Positions 16,162 to 24,765 of a DNA stretch of 64,000 nucleotides are shown here, piece by piece. Source of the DNA: Pseudooceanicola marinus (lineage in GTDB: Bacteria > Pseudomonadota > Alphaproteobacteria > Rhodobacterales > Rhodobacteraceae). Position numbers and translations under genes: made by a program. Location: assembly GCF_020177265.1 (NCBI RefSeq), contig NZ_JAIVMC010000003.1:186001-250000 (forward strand). Direction: 5' to 3'. The notes beneath the pieces are model-generated. The model had not been told where the DNA came from. It ran no database searches and worked only from the letters and a program-made list of their open reading frames with translations. Each line of letters opens with the position of its first letter. Within the stretch, counting starts at the first letter, position 1.

Positions 16162-17781
16162 CTAGCCCAACCGGTCGAGGATCGCTGAGACATCGCTGCC
16201 CGCCATGGCGCCGGTGATGCGCCCCGCCTCGCCCGCCAGTCGGGTGGCGGTGAAGGCATCGGCCACCGCTGCCGGGGCGTGGCGGATCAACAGAGAGGCC
16301 TGCAACAGCAGCGCCAGCCGTTCCGCAAACCAGCGCGCCTCGGCCTCGGGCGGCAGGGCGGGCCAGCGGGCCTCATGGGCCTTCAGCGCCGCGTCGTAGC
16401 GCGGATCGCTGCCGGTGGCGGCCATGAGTTCGGCGCGCAGGGTCTCGGCCGCCAGCGGCTCTTTCGCCAGGGTGCGCAGGATATCGAGGCAGATCACGTT
16501 GCCGGACCCTTCCCAGATCCCGTTCAGCGGCGCCTCGCGGTAGAGCAGCGGCAGGGGCGTGTCCTCGACATAGCCCATGCCGCCCAGGGCCTCCATCGCC
16601 TCATAGGTCACGACGGGCGCGCGCTTGTTCGAGTGGAACTTGGCGAGCGCCACGGCGATCCGGGCAAAGGCGCGGTCTTCGGGCGTGGGGCCATCGAAGG
16701 CACGCGCGGTGCGCAGGCCGAGGATCAGCGCCGCCTCGACATCCAGCGCCAGGTCAGCCAGCACGGCGCGCATCAGCGGTTGGTCGATCAGCCGCCGCTG
16801 GAAGGCCGCGCGGTGGCGCACCCAATGCAGAGCCTCGGACAGGGCCCCGCGCATCAGCCCGGCCGGGGCCATGGCCGTGTCCAGCCGCGTGTGATGCACC
16901 ATCTCGATGATCGTGCGCACGCCCTGGCCTTCGTCGCCGATACGCAGGGCCAGGGTGTCGTGATATTCGATCTCGGACGAGGCGTTGGAGTGGTTGCCCA
17001 GCTTAGCCTTCAGGCGCTGGATCTGCACGCTGTTGCGCTCTCCCTCCAGCCAGCGGGGGACGAGGAAACAGGTCAGCCCCTCGGGCGCCTGGGCCAGCGT
17101 CAGGAACCCGTCGGACATCGGCGCCGAGCAGAACCACTTGTGCCCCCTCAGCCGGTAGTGATCGCCGTCGCGGGTGGCACTGGTGGTATTGGCGCGCACG
17201 TCGGATCCGCCCTGTTTCTCGGTCATGGCCATGCCCAGGGTGGCGCCTTGCTTGGCATCGACAGGGGTCATTGCCGGGTCGTAGCGGCGCGAGGTCAGCT
17301 TGGGCGCCCAAGCCTCCGCGATCTCCGGCGCGGCGCGCAGGGCGGGGGTGGCGGCATAGGTCATGGTCAGCGGGCAGCAATGGCCCGGTTCCACCTGGCT
17401 GGCCAGGTAGACCTGGGCGGCATGGGTCACATGGCCGCCCGGCGCGTCCTCCCAGGCCACGGCGGCGTAACCGGCGGCGATGCTGGTCTGCATGAAGCGG
17501 TGATAGCTGGGGTGAAAACGCACCTCGTCGAGACGCCGGCCCGCACGGTCGAAAAGCACCAGCTCGGGCGCGTGGTCATTGGCCTCGCGGCCCGCCGCGC
17601 GCATCTCCGCGCTGCCCAGGGTCGCCCCGTAGGGGGCGAGGGTGTCGGCCTGTCCGCCTTCGCGCGCGATGGCCTCGCGCAGGGCGGCGTCCCCGGCCCA
17701 GAGGTCGCGGTCGCCCTCGGGGTCGGGCTGGTTCAGCACCTCATGGGTGGCAAGCTGGTCGCGTGCGGGCAGGTCGGTCAT
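16162..17781 (-). CDS. AidB-like acyl-CoA dehydrogenase
   Basis: A flavoprotein of 539 residues, within the AidB size range and longer than the usual 380-400 of acyl-CoA dehydrogenases. Seen: AMTEKQGGSDVR and KWFCSAPMSDG (FAD and substrate region), EALGGMGYVED, and REAPLNGIWEGSGNV in the C-terminal helical domain, where family members keep the catalytic Glu. A C-terminal extension of about 100 residues follows, as in AidB of E. coli, a DNA-binding isovaleryl-CoA dehydrogenase induced by alkylation. It stands alone on its strand. Whether it acts on acyl-CoA or in alkylation protection is not decided by sequence. Confidence 0.85.
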   Translation of the reverse strand: MTDLPARDQLATHEVLNQPDPEGDRDLWAGDAALREAIAREGGQADTLAPYGATLGSAEMRAAGREANDHAPELVLFDRAGRRLDEVRFHPSYHRFMQTSIAAGYAAVAWEDAPGGHVTHAAQVYLASQVEPGHCCPLTMTYAATPALRAAPEIAEAWAPKLTSRRYDPAMTPVDAKQGATLGMAMTEKQGGSDVRANTTSATRDGDHYRLRGHKWFCSAPMSDGFLTLAQAPEGLTCFLVPRWLEGERNSVQIQRLKAKLGNHSNASSEIEYHDTLALRIGDEGQGVRTIIEMVHHTRLDTAMAPAGLMRGALSEALHWVRHRAAFQRRLIDQPLMRAVLADLALDVEAALILGLRTARAFDGPTPEDRAFARIAVALAKFHSNKRAPVVTYEAMEALGGMGYVEDTPLPLLYREAPLNGIWEGSGNVICLDILRTLAKEPLAAETLRAELMAATGSDPRYDAALKAHEARWPALPPEAEARWFAERLALLLQASLLIRHAPAAVADAFTATRLAGEAGRITGAMAGSDVSAILDRLG

Positions 17782-17869
17782 GGGCGGTCTCCTCTCTCGC
17801 CCAGAAGGCTACGCCCGGTGCGCGACGGGAGAAAGCGTGCCGTTGCGACGCAGCCCGCGCCGCGCGCCT

Positions 17870-17936
17870 CTTATCCGACAGCCGGAAATACTCCGGGGGA
17901 GGCCCGGCCCTGCCGGGGCGGGGGCAGCGCCCCCTT
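17870..17936 (-). repeat. 3'-flanking repeat element, copy 2
   Basis: Read on the - strand after the PHP gene stop: hairpin GGGGGCGCTGCCCCC (17920-17934), a second GC stem, CTCCCCCGGAGTATTTCC and the tail GGCTGTCGGATAAG. Confidence 0.72.
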
Positions 17937-17959
17937 CCTCGCCTGGCCTTCGACCCCGC

Positions 17960-18925
17960 TCAGGCGCCAACCAGTGGTGACACCGGCGCACCCTGGGCCG
18001 CGCGATCCAGCCAGATCGGGTTCGACCAGGCCCGCTTGCCCGCCCGGTCGATCACCGTCACTCGGATCCAGTCGGAATTGGCGAACCGAGACAGGGCGAT
18101 GCGCGCCGTGGTCAGGCTCTCGCCATGCACCGCCGTCGCCGCCGTGCCCGCCCCCTGCACGATGACCGAGGCCACGGCGGAGCTGTCGATGACCACCTTC
18201 TTGCCCTCGATGCGCACGTCGCGCAGCTCCGGCCCTTGCGTGGAATAGAAGGCGCCGTCCTTCAGCGCCGCCAGCAGGGCTTCAGGGGTGTTTTCAGGCG
18301 CCTTCACCATGACCCAGCCGCCGAAATGGTCGGGTTCGGAGAAATGCGCGTCATCGGTGGCCACCAGCGACAGACGGCGGCCCTCGGTCAGCAGCAGGTC
18401 GGCGATGGCAAAGCCGTCGGGCCGGTCACAGCCCATGGCGCAGCCGTGGTTGTAGATCTCGACCGCATGGGCCGCCTCGATCCCGCGCGCATCGGCCAGG
18501 GTAAGGCCTGACCACTGCGGGTGTGCCACGGCGACGAAGGCCCCGGCTTCGACCGCCCGCGCGGCGATCTCCGCGCCGCTTTCCTGTCCCTCGACGGGGG
18601 CGAAATGGGGCGAGTTGGACGGGGCGAAATCACTGGGCAGCCCCACGGCCAGGATATGCCACAGCTCGCCATTGGCCATGGCGCCGGAATGCAGCTCGGC
18701 CCCCAGCAAGGTGGTGAAACCCTCATCGCGGAAGGGCAGGGTATCGGCGATAGGATAGCCGAAGAGGCCGATGAAATGATCGGTCAGGGCAATGAAATCA
18801 TAGCCTTCGGCACGATACCGGCGGCAGACCTCGCGCGGCTCCAGGATCCCGTCGGACAGGGTCGAATGGGTGTGCAGGTTGCCGCGCCAGAAGCGGCCGG
18901 GGCGGGTGAAGGCGGTCAGTGGCAT
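17960..18925 (-). CDS. PHP-domain metal-dependent phosphoesterase
   Basis: A 321-residue protein. The start at 18925 is chosen because a GGGAGAG ribosome site lies just upstream and the PHP domain begins at once. Metal-ligand motifs: LHTHSTLSDG (His18, His20, Asp25), ALTDH (Asp49, His50), later VAHPQW and the ATDDAHF segment. The last 80 or so residues form an extra beta-rich part (IVQGAGTAATAVHG, RVTVIDRAGKRAWSNPIW) seen in stand-alone PHP phosphatases. Substrate unknown. Divergent from the TPR gene. Confidence 0.85.
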   Translation of the reverse strand: MPLTAFTRPGRFWRGNLHTHSTLSDGILEPREVCRRYRAEGYDFIALTDHFIGLFGYPIADTLPFRDEGFTTLLGAELHSGAMANGELWHILAVGLPSDFAPSNSPHFAPVEGQESGAEIAARAVEAGAFVAVAHPQWSGLTLADARGIEAAHAVEIYNHGCAMGCDRPDGFAIADLLLTEGRRLSLVATDDAHFSEPDHFGGWVMVKAPENTPEALLAALKDGAFYSTQGPELRDVRIEGKKVVIDSSAVASVIVQGAGTAATAVHGESLTTARIALSRFANSDWIRVTVIDRAGKRAWSNPIWLDRAAQGAPVSPLVGA

Positions 18926-19021
18926 GATCTCTCCCAGTCCTGCGACCGTCTCTCCTGGACGGTCTCGCGATCCTTTCATGACAGGCTTGCCTTGGTCGTG
19001 CCAGTCCCCCAGAACGGGGAG

Positions 19022-19570
19022 ATGAGCGTTGCAGAGGAACTTTCCGCCGCCCTTGCCGCCGGTCGCTGGCCGGAGGCCGAGCGGTTGCTGACCGGGCTGG
19101 CCCCGGGGGGGCATCCCTCGGTGCTCTACAACCTCGGTCGGGTGAAGATGGAGCTGGGTAAATGGGCCGAGGCCCGCGACTGGCTGACCCGCTGCCTGGG
19201 CGCCGCGCCGCGCCATGCGCACGCCTGGTTCGAACTGGGCCGGACCGAGCTGGAACTGGGCGCGCTGGAGGCGGCCCGCGATGCCTTCGCCCACGCGGTG
19301 ACGCTGGACCCTTCCGACGGCGACGCCCGGCTGAACCTGGCCCGCATCTGCCTGCGCCTGGGCGACTACGCCCCGGTGCGCGAGCTGCTGGCCCCCATGG
19401 CGGGGCAGACGGCGGAGATCGACGCGCTGCGGTATCGTGCAGCGGCCGAGCTGGGGTTGCCGGAGGCTGTGGCGGAAGGCGAGGCGCTTTGGGCGCGGGA
19501 TGGCGGCCGGGCCGAGGCGCTGAAGGCGCTGACGCGGGTGGCCAAGGGGCGGATGCGGCTGGATTTGTGA
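19022..19570 (+). CDS. TPR-repeat protein
   Basis: A 182-residue helical-repeat protein built from about four tetratricopeptide units: GRWPEAERLL; LYNLGRVKMELGKWAEA; AWFELGRTELELGALEAA; ARLNLARICLRLGDY. No signal peptide, so cytoplasmic. The ATG at 19022 follows GGGGAG with almost no spacer, so an in-frame upstream GTG is possible. It probably mediates protein contacts; partner unknown. Ends at a two-way terminator. Confidence 0.72.
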   Translation: MSVAEELSAALAAGRWPEAERLLTGLAPGGHPSVLYNLGRVKMELGKWAEARDWLTRCLGAAPRHAHAWFELGRTELELGALEAARDAFAHAVTLDPSDGDARLNLARICLRLGDYAPVRELLAPMAGQTAEIDALRYRAAAELGLPEAVAEGEALWARDGGRAEALKALTRVAKGRMRLDL

Positions 19571-19582
19571 CGACCACTCGGG

Positions 19583-19620
19583 AAGGGGCGCGACCGGCTT
19601 TGCCTGGACGCCCCTTGTTT
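19583..19620. terminator. Terminator between convergent genes
   Basis: AAGGGGCG and CGCCCCTT arms enclose an 18-base loop, then GTTT on the + strand. The A/T ends allow use by the TPR gene and by the flavodoxin gene on the other strand. Confidence 0.65.
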
Positions 19621-19642
19621 CTCAGGTGCCTGGCTTCGTCTC

Positions 19643-20179
19643 TTATGCTGAAGGGCGGTCCAGCCACGCATCGATCCGACGGTCGAGGTCCGGCCAGTCC
19701 GTATACTCGTGATCCGCATCGGGATCGGCTCCGGGGTCCTGCGCGGCCACGATTCGCCGCATGACGAAACGGCGGAAGATATCATAGCGCGACGGCATGT
19801 AGGCCCCGGCGACCTGCGCTACCTCATCCGGGGTCCAGCCGGTCGCTGCGGCCAGATCTGTCGCGATCTTGTCCAGGGCGCGCCAATCCTCGGCTTCGTG
19901 CCCGGCGGCGGCCAGGGAGACGGACAGAAGCAGGCTGGGTTTCGCGGGCAGTTCAGTCGCTTGGGCGGCGGCGAAGTCCGAAAGGGCGCGGTGGTAGTGC
20001 CCCAGGTGGATCGAGCTCGCCAGGATCACCCGATCGTAGGGGGCGAGGGACAGGCCGCCAGCCTCAGCCAGGGGTAGGAGTTCGGCCGAATGGCCCGCCT
20101 CGGTGATCCGGCGCGCGACGTGGCGGGCGATCTTGGCGGTCTGACCTTCGGTGGTGGCATAGCCGATGAGGATGAACAT
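19643..20179 (-). CDS. Flavodoxin-domain protein (HemG-like)
   Basis: A 178-residue flavodoxin fold of the type found in the oxygen-independent protoporphyrinogen oxidase HemG. FMN phosphate loop near the N-terminus (IGYATTEGQTAKIA), then VILASSIHLGHYH and an aromatic-rich C-terminal half (YMPSRYDIFRRFVMRRIVA). Single gene with a good upstream spacing. Role in haem synthesis is possible, but no haem genes are adjacent; a general FMN electron carrier is an alternative. Confidence 0.8.
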   Translation of the reverse strand: MFILIGYATTEGQTAKIARHVARRITEAGHSAELLPLAEAGGLSLAPYDRVILASSIHLGHYHRALSDFAAAQATELPAKPSLLLSVSLAAAGHEAEDWRALDKIATDLAAATGWTPDEVAQVAGAYMPSRYDIFRRFVMRRIVAAQDPGADPDADHEYTDWPDLDRRIDAWLDRPSA

Positions 20180-20323
20180 GGCAGCTCCTGCGGGAGAACG
20201 CGTGGTAGGGGGCCGAAGACGCTCGGCTTCGAACGTCTCCGCATCTATCCGACTGTATCATGAAACGGGCGGTGCAGGCGCGCGGCGCAGGGGCGCAGCA
20301 GGGCGAATGGCACGCCCATCTGG

Positions 20324-21028
20324 CTACCGCCGATATCGCTTCCGATAGACCCCTGCCTCGCGCCCCAGCTCCTTCTGCACCCCCCGGTTGGCCGCCACCT
20401 GGTCCGCGTCCATCACCCCGACCTCCAGCGCCGGCGCCTCGGCGGGCACCGGAATCACCTGGGCCACCGGGGTCCCGGCGGGCAGGACGCCGGTAAACTC
20501 CCGCGTGGTCCAAAGCGCCGGGAAATGCACATAGCCGTCGTGGAAGCTGTCGCAGTCGACAACGCCTGAGAGGGTGCGGAAGGGCAGCTCCTCGCGGTTC
20601 ATCGGGTGGGTGAACAGAAGCGACCAGCCCGGCGGCGCCTCCAGCGTCCAGAAGTTCATGAACTTCAGCACCGAGTTCACGGCCAGCGGCCAGGGCGCGC
20701 CAGTGGCCTGTTCCGGCACGTGCATCCCGATCGGCGCGCGAGAGATCAGCGTGTCGGGCAGGGGCGGAAAGTCCCAGTCCCAGCTGACCGCGCCGTCCTT
20801 GAAATGCAGGTCGCAGGCCAGCGGGATCATGATCCCCAGCGACAGCGCGTCGAGGAAGGGGGGGCAGTGTTTCACCGTGCGCACCATGGCGCCGTCCAGA
20901 GCTGCCGAGGGCGCCTCGGACGGCATGGCACGCACCCAGTCGGGCAGGGCGCGTTTCGCCGCCACGGGTTTCGGCAGCAGTGCCTCCAGCGCAGGGTGGC
21001 AGCGGGCTTTGATCGCGGGCAGGGACAT
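20324..21028 (-). CDS. Conserved protein of unknown function, end of ABC operon
   Basis: A 234-residue soluble protein that I do not recognise with certainty; it resembles the small family sometimes listed as DUF6065. Visible features: a Trp/Pro-rich middle (SWDWDFPPLP), FMNFWTLEAPPGWSLLFTHP, and PAGTPVAQVIPVP near the C-terminus, which suggests a beta-barrel oxygenase-like or antioxidant-like fold. Nine bases downstream of the permease gene, hence probably the last gene of the ABC importer operon. Confidence 0.6.
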   Translation of the reverse strand: MSLPAIKARCHPALEALLPKPVAAKRALPDWVRAMPSEAPSAALDGAMVRTVKHCPPFLDALSLGIMIPLACDLHFKDGAVSWDWDFPPLPDTLISRAPIGMHVPEQATGAPWPLAVNSVLKFMNFWTLEAPPGWSLLFTHPMNREELPFRTLSGVVDCDSFHDGYVHFPALWTTREFTGVLPAGTPVAQVIPVPAEAPALEVGVMDADQVAANRGVQKELGREAGVYRKRYRR

Positions 21029-21037
21029 CTGTCCGGG

Positions 21038-21871
21038 TTACTCCCCCTTGCCCTCGCGCCGCAACAGGAAGGTGTGGGCCAGGGTCGCCATGACGGTGAC
21101 GGCGATGATGATCGTGCCGACCGCGTTGATGACCGGCGGGTGGCCGTTGGGGTTGCGGCCCATGGCGCCGATCTCGGTCGCGAGCGTACAGGAGCCGCCC
21201 TTGGCGAACATCGTGGTGTTGTAGTTCTCCATCGAGGCCATGAAGGCGATGACAGCGGCGGAGATCAGGGCGGGCGCCAGGTAGGGCAGGGTCAGGCGGC
21301 GGAAGACGCGGAAGGGCGAGGCGCCGAGGTCCAGCGCAGCCTCCTCCAGTTCCACCGGCTGCCGTTGCAGGCGCGCCATGAGGATCAGCATCGGGTAGCC
21401 GGCGATGAAGGTGGTCTGTGCCATGATGATGGTGAAGAGCCCGGCGTTGACGCCGAGCCGCCCCCAGAAGACCAGCGCCGACAGGCCCAGCACCACGCCC
21501 GGCGCCAGCATGGGCGACAGCAGCACCCACCACAGCACCCCGTTGGCGGCCGAGCGCCAGCGCGTCAGCAGCACCGCGCCGGCCAGACCGAGCAGAAGCG
21601 ACAGCGGCACGACGATGGCCGCCACGCGGAAGGAATTGCCCAGGCAGGAGACGAAGCGATCGCGGTCGATGGCGCGCAGCACGCTGTCCGCGCGCAGGGC
21701 CTCTTCAGGCATCCAGAAGAAGGCGTACCATTTGCCCGTCAGCCCGTTCCATTCGGTGACCGAAGGCGGCGAGGCGTTGTTGAAGGACGAGATCACCATC
21801 AGCAGCAGCGGGCCGAACATGAAGATCAGGAAGGCCCAGGTATAGGCGGTCAGGAGACGGTTGGAGGTCAT
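21038..21871 (-). CDS. ABC transporter permease (PotC-like)
   Basis: A 277-residue inner-membrane permease with six predicted helices. The ATPase-coupling EAA loop lies at about 190-210 (ELEEAALDLGASPFRVFRRLTLP, EAA form EEAALDLGA). The N-terminal helix and GPLLLMVISSFN are typical of PotC/YdcV permeases of spermidine/putrescine importers. Separated from the partner permease by 184 bases, unusually wide for this kind of operon; that gap contains a GC hairpin (GCCCGGCG/CCGCCGGGC). Confidence 0.88.
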   Translation of the reverse strand: MTSNRLLTAYTWAFLIFMFGPLLLMVISSFNNASPPSVTEWNGLTGKWYAFFWMPEEALRADSVLRAIDRDRFVSCLGNSFRVAAIVVPLSLLLGLAGAVLLTRWRSAANGVLWWVLLSPMLAPGVVLGLSALVFWGRLGVNAGLFTIIMAQTTFIAGYPMLILMARLQRQPVELEEAALDLGASPFRVFRRLTLPYLAPALISAAVIAFMASMENYNTTMFAKGGSCTLATEIGAMGRNPNGHPPVINAVGTIIIAVTVMATLAHTFLLRREGKGE

Positions 21872-22055
21872 GGCCGGGCTCCGGTAATCTTGGGGCTGCT
21901 GTGCCGATCTTTCGCCCGGCGCGCACCGCCGGGCAGCCCCTGACCGCCCCGTTGCGCCGGAGGCGAACCTGCGGTTCGACGGGGGCTGCCCTCTGTTCTG
22001 TCGTGGGTCCGTTTGGGATGTCCTGTTCGGGGACAGGGGCGCTCATGAAGACTCA

Positions 22056-23510
22056 TCACTGCACCCTCGCGAAGTCTTTCAGCCGGGTCCGCATGGCCCA
22101 CATGAAGACCGCCACCAGCAGGAAGCACAGCAGCGTGTAGCCGAAGCTGTAGGCGGCGCCGATGTTGGAATTCTCGCTTTCGAAGAACTTGTTGTAGATC
22201 GTCTGGCTGAACCATTCCGCCTGCAGGCCCCGGCTGATGATGCGCGGCACGGAAAAGGCCCCGGCCGACAGCATGAAGGTGGCGATGCAGCCCACGGCGA
22301 TGCCGGGCTTGGAATGCGGGATGATGACCCGGCGATGCACCCGCACGGCGCTGGCGCCCAGGTCCTTGGCGGCCTCGATCTGGTTGCGGTCCAGCGTCGA
22401 CATGACGTTGAAGATCGGGAACACCATGAACAGCACGTAGGTATAGACGATCACCAGGAAGATCGTCGCCGGGAAGCGGTTGAACTGGATCGGGTCAGAG
22501 ATGACGCCGGCCCAGGACAACAGCGCGTTCACCAGCCCCTGGTTGTCGATGATCGTGGTCCAGGCATAGACCCGCATAAGCTCGACGATGGTGTAGGGGA
22601 TGATCAGGCCGAGGAAGAGCCAGACCGCCTGGCGCGGTGGCGAGGCCAGGGCGACCTTGTAGGCGATGGGATAGCACAGCACCAGCGCCAGGGCGGTGGC
22701 CATCAGGGCGAAGACGATGGTGCGGGTCAGGGTGACCAGGCCGATGCGTTCGTAGACCACGCCGTCGACCTCGTATCGCAGACCCACGGCGCTGAGCAGC
22801 CGGTTCGACAGCAGCTTGTCCTCCTCGGCCCGGGCGGCGTCGGACATCGGGATCAGGCGCGGCGCGGCCAGGGTCTCGAAGTTGTCGAGCGTGTAGGGGA
22901 AGGCATTCGCCTCTTCCACGACCAGCCGGTCGTAGAGGGCGCTGGCCGTCACCTGGATCTCCTCGGCGGCGGCGATCTGATCGTCCAGCGGAAGGTCCGG
23001 GTCCACCGCCAGGGCGGGGATGCCGTAGAGCGTGTCGAGATGGGCGATCTCCTCGCCCTCGCCGCGCACCAGCCGGGCATGGGTATCGGCCCGGTCGCAT
23101 TGCAGGATATAGGGCCGGCTGTCGTCCGCCGGGGGGGCGCCGCCCATCGAAGGCACGGCCATACCGCCGGAGGAGGGCGGCGACATCGAGGGCACCGCCA
23201 GCCCGCCGGAGCTGCCACCGCTTGCCGACGGCGTTGAGATCGACGGGATCGCCAGTCCGCCTGAACTGCTGGCGCTGTCCTCCGCCGGGGCCTCTGCGGG
23301 GCGATAGGTCTCCAGCAACGACATGCAGGTGCGCGCGTCGCGGGCCACCTGGCGGGCGATGGAACTGTCCAGCTGCCGCGCCGGCGGCGTCACCGCGCGT
23401 TCCAGCATCGTCAGCTGCGGCAGGATGATCAGCATCAGCCCCCAGACGGCGGCGGCGGCGAAGAACAGCGCCGTCAGGCCGCGCCCGTATCCCCGGATCA
23501 GCGATCTCAT
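22056..23510 (-). CDS. ABC transporter permease (PotB-like) with an enlarged periplasmic loop
   Basis: A 484-residue permease, well above the usual 280-300. After the first helix (about 12-32) comes a periplasmic insertion of about 220 residues. It contains Cys62 and Cys128 and, between them, three near-repeats: SGGLAIPSIS (83-92), SGGLAVPSMS (101-110) and SGGMAVPSMG (114-123). The remaining helices and the EAA loop (EAAKDLGASAVRVH) match PotB-type permeases. The start overlaps the ATPase stop by four bases. Substrate class inferred from the binding protein: polyamine or similar. Confidence 0.88.
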   Translation of the reverse strand: MRSLIRGYGRGLTALFFAAAAVWGLMLIILPQLTMLERAVTPPARQLDSSIARQVARDARTCMSLLETYRPAEAPAEDSASSSGGLAIPSISTPSASGGSSGGLAVPSMSPPSSGGMAVPSMGGAPPADDSRPYILQCDRADTHARLVRGEGEEIAHLDTLYGIPALAVDPDLPLDDQIAAAEEIQVTASALYDRLVVEEANAFPYTLDNFETLAAPRLIPMSDAARAEEDKLLSNRLLSAVGLRYEVDGVVYERIGLVTLTRTIVFALMATALALVLCYPIAYKVALASPPRQAVWLFLGLIIPYTIVELMRVYAWTTIIDNQGLVNALLSWAGVISDPIQFNRFPATIFLVIVYTYVLFMVFPIFNVMSTLDRNQIEAAKDLGASAVRVHRRVIIPHSKPGIAVGCIATFMLSAGAFSVPRIISRGLQAEWFSQTIYNKFFESENSNIGAAYSFGYTLLCFLLVAVFMWAMRTRLKDFARVQ

Positions 23511-24622
23511 TGCGCCGCAAGCTCCCGGCCCGTGCGGGCCATGTCGCCCTCGGGCAGCACAAGGGCGGTGTCGGCGGCAAAGCCCACGCGCGCGGTCTCG
23601 GGGCGCGCGCCCGATGGGCCGGTGTTGGGTTCCTGCAGGACCAGGCGCTGGCCGGTGGCAGTGGTAAACTCGTAGTTGATGAAGGCGCCTTCCAGGTCGC
23701 GCCGGCGCAGGGTCACGTCGAAGGCGTTCTGCGGCGCGTCGAAGCGCATCTGTTCGGGCCGGACGAAAAGGATTGCGCTGTCGCCCTCGGACAACCCGCG
23801 CGGGTTGCGTGCCGTCAGCGGCCCGCCTGCGGTCTCGATCCGGGCCATGCCGCCCTCGGTGCCGATGATGCGGCCGGGCAGGGCGTTCACCTCGCCCACG
23901 AAACTGGCGACGAAGGCGGAGGCGGGGTCGGAATAGACCTCGTCGCCGGTGCCCACCTGTTCGATGACGCCCGCGTTCATCACCGCGATGCGGTCGGACA
24001 TCGTCAGCGCCTCGCCTTGGTCATGGGTGATGTAGATGAAGGTCACGCCGGTCTTCTGCTGGATCTCGCGCAGCTCGGCGCGCATGTGCTGGCGCAGCTT
24101 CAGGTCCAGCGCCGACAGCGGCTCGTCCAGCAGCAGCACGGCCGGTTCCACCGCCAGGGCGCGCGCGATCGCCACGCGCTGACGCTGGCCGCCCGACAGT
24201 TCCGAGGGCAGCTTTTCCCCCTGATCGCCAAGCGCCACCAGCTCCAGCAGCTCCTGCGCCTTCTGGCGCCGGGCGCGTTTGCCCACGCCGCGAGCCTCCA
24301 GCCCGAAGGCCACGTTTTCCCAGACGGGCATCAGCGGAAACAGCGCGAGGTTCTGGAAGATCAGCGCCGTGGGCCTGGCATTGGGCCCGATGCCACGCAT
24401 GTCCTGGCCCCCGATCAGCACCTTGCCGTGCGACGGTTCGACAAAGCCAGAGACCGCGCGCAGGATCGTCGTCTTGCCACAGCCCGACGGCCCGAGGATG
24501 GAAAAGAACTCGCCCGCCCGGATCTTCAGATCCGTGGGCTGCACCGCGGTGAACCCGTTGGGATAGGTCACCTGCATCGCGTCCAGATGCACATCCTGTC
24601 CGCGTCCGCTGCCGTTGGTCAT
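23507..24622 (-). CDS. ABC transporter ATP-binding protein (PotA-like)
   Basis: A 371-residue ATPase. Walker A GPSGCGKTT (44-52), signature LSGGQRQRVA, Walker B VLLLDEPLSALD, switch His in YITHDQGEA, and a C-terminal TOBE-type regulatory domain (about 290-370). The start at 24622 is preferred to upstream in-frame codons because homology begins here. It is coupled to the PotB-like permease. It energises import of a polyamine-like substrate. Confidence 0.9.
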   Translation of the reverse strand: MTNGSGRGQDVHLDAMQVTYPNGFTAVQPTDLKIRAGEFFSILGPSGCGKTTILRAVSGFVEPSHGKVLIGGQDMRGIGPNARPTALIFQNLALFPLMPVWENVAFGLEARGVGKRARRQKAQELLELVALGDQGEKLPSELSGGQRQRVAIARALAVEPAVLLLDEPLSALDLKLRQHMRAELREIQQKTGVTFIYITHDQGEALTMSDRIAVMNAGVIEQVGTGDEVYSDPASAFVASFVGEVNALPGRIIGTEGGMARIETAGGPLTARNPRGLSEGDSAILFVRPEQMRFDAPQNAFDVTLRRRDLEGAFINYEFTTATGQRLVLQEPNTGPSGARPETARVGFAADTALVLPEGDMARTGRELAAQ

Positions 24623-24660
24623 GATCGTCCCCGTCGCTCGGGCGTCTGACGCGCCCTGTT

Positions 24661-24693
24661 CATTTTCTGGCTGGAAATATCCCCGCCGGAGGC
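24661..24693 (-). repeat. 3'-flanking repeat element, copy 3
   Basis: On the - strand, 73 bases after the binding-protein stop: CCTCCGGCGGGGATATTTCC and the tail AGCCAGAAAATG. A shorter copy inside the transporter operon; it may attenuate read-through from the binding-protein gene into the ATPase gene. Confidence 0.55.
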
Positions 24694-24765
24694 TTCCGAC
24701 GGCGCCACCCGCGGCGCGGATGGCAAAAGGGGTGCGCCGCGCACGGCACACCCCGGCAACGCGCA

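Noticed and set aside
17870-17936. CRISPR-like or transposon-end repeat
   Set aside because: The copies are dispersed, not arrayed with spacers, and lack target-site duplications or a transposase; a 3'-end element fits better.
19643-20179. Electron-transfer flavodoxin for nitrogen fixation
   Set aside because: The long aromatic C-terminal half fits HemG-like proteins and no nif genes are present.
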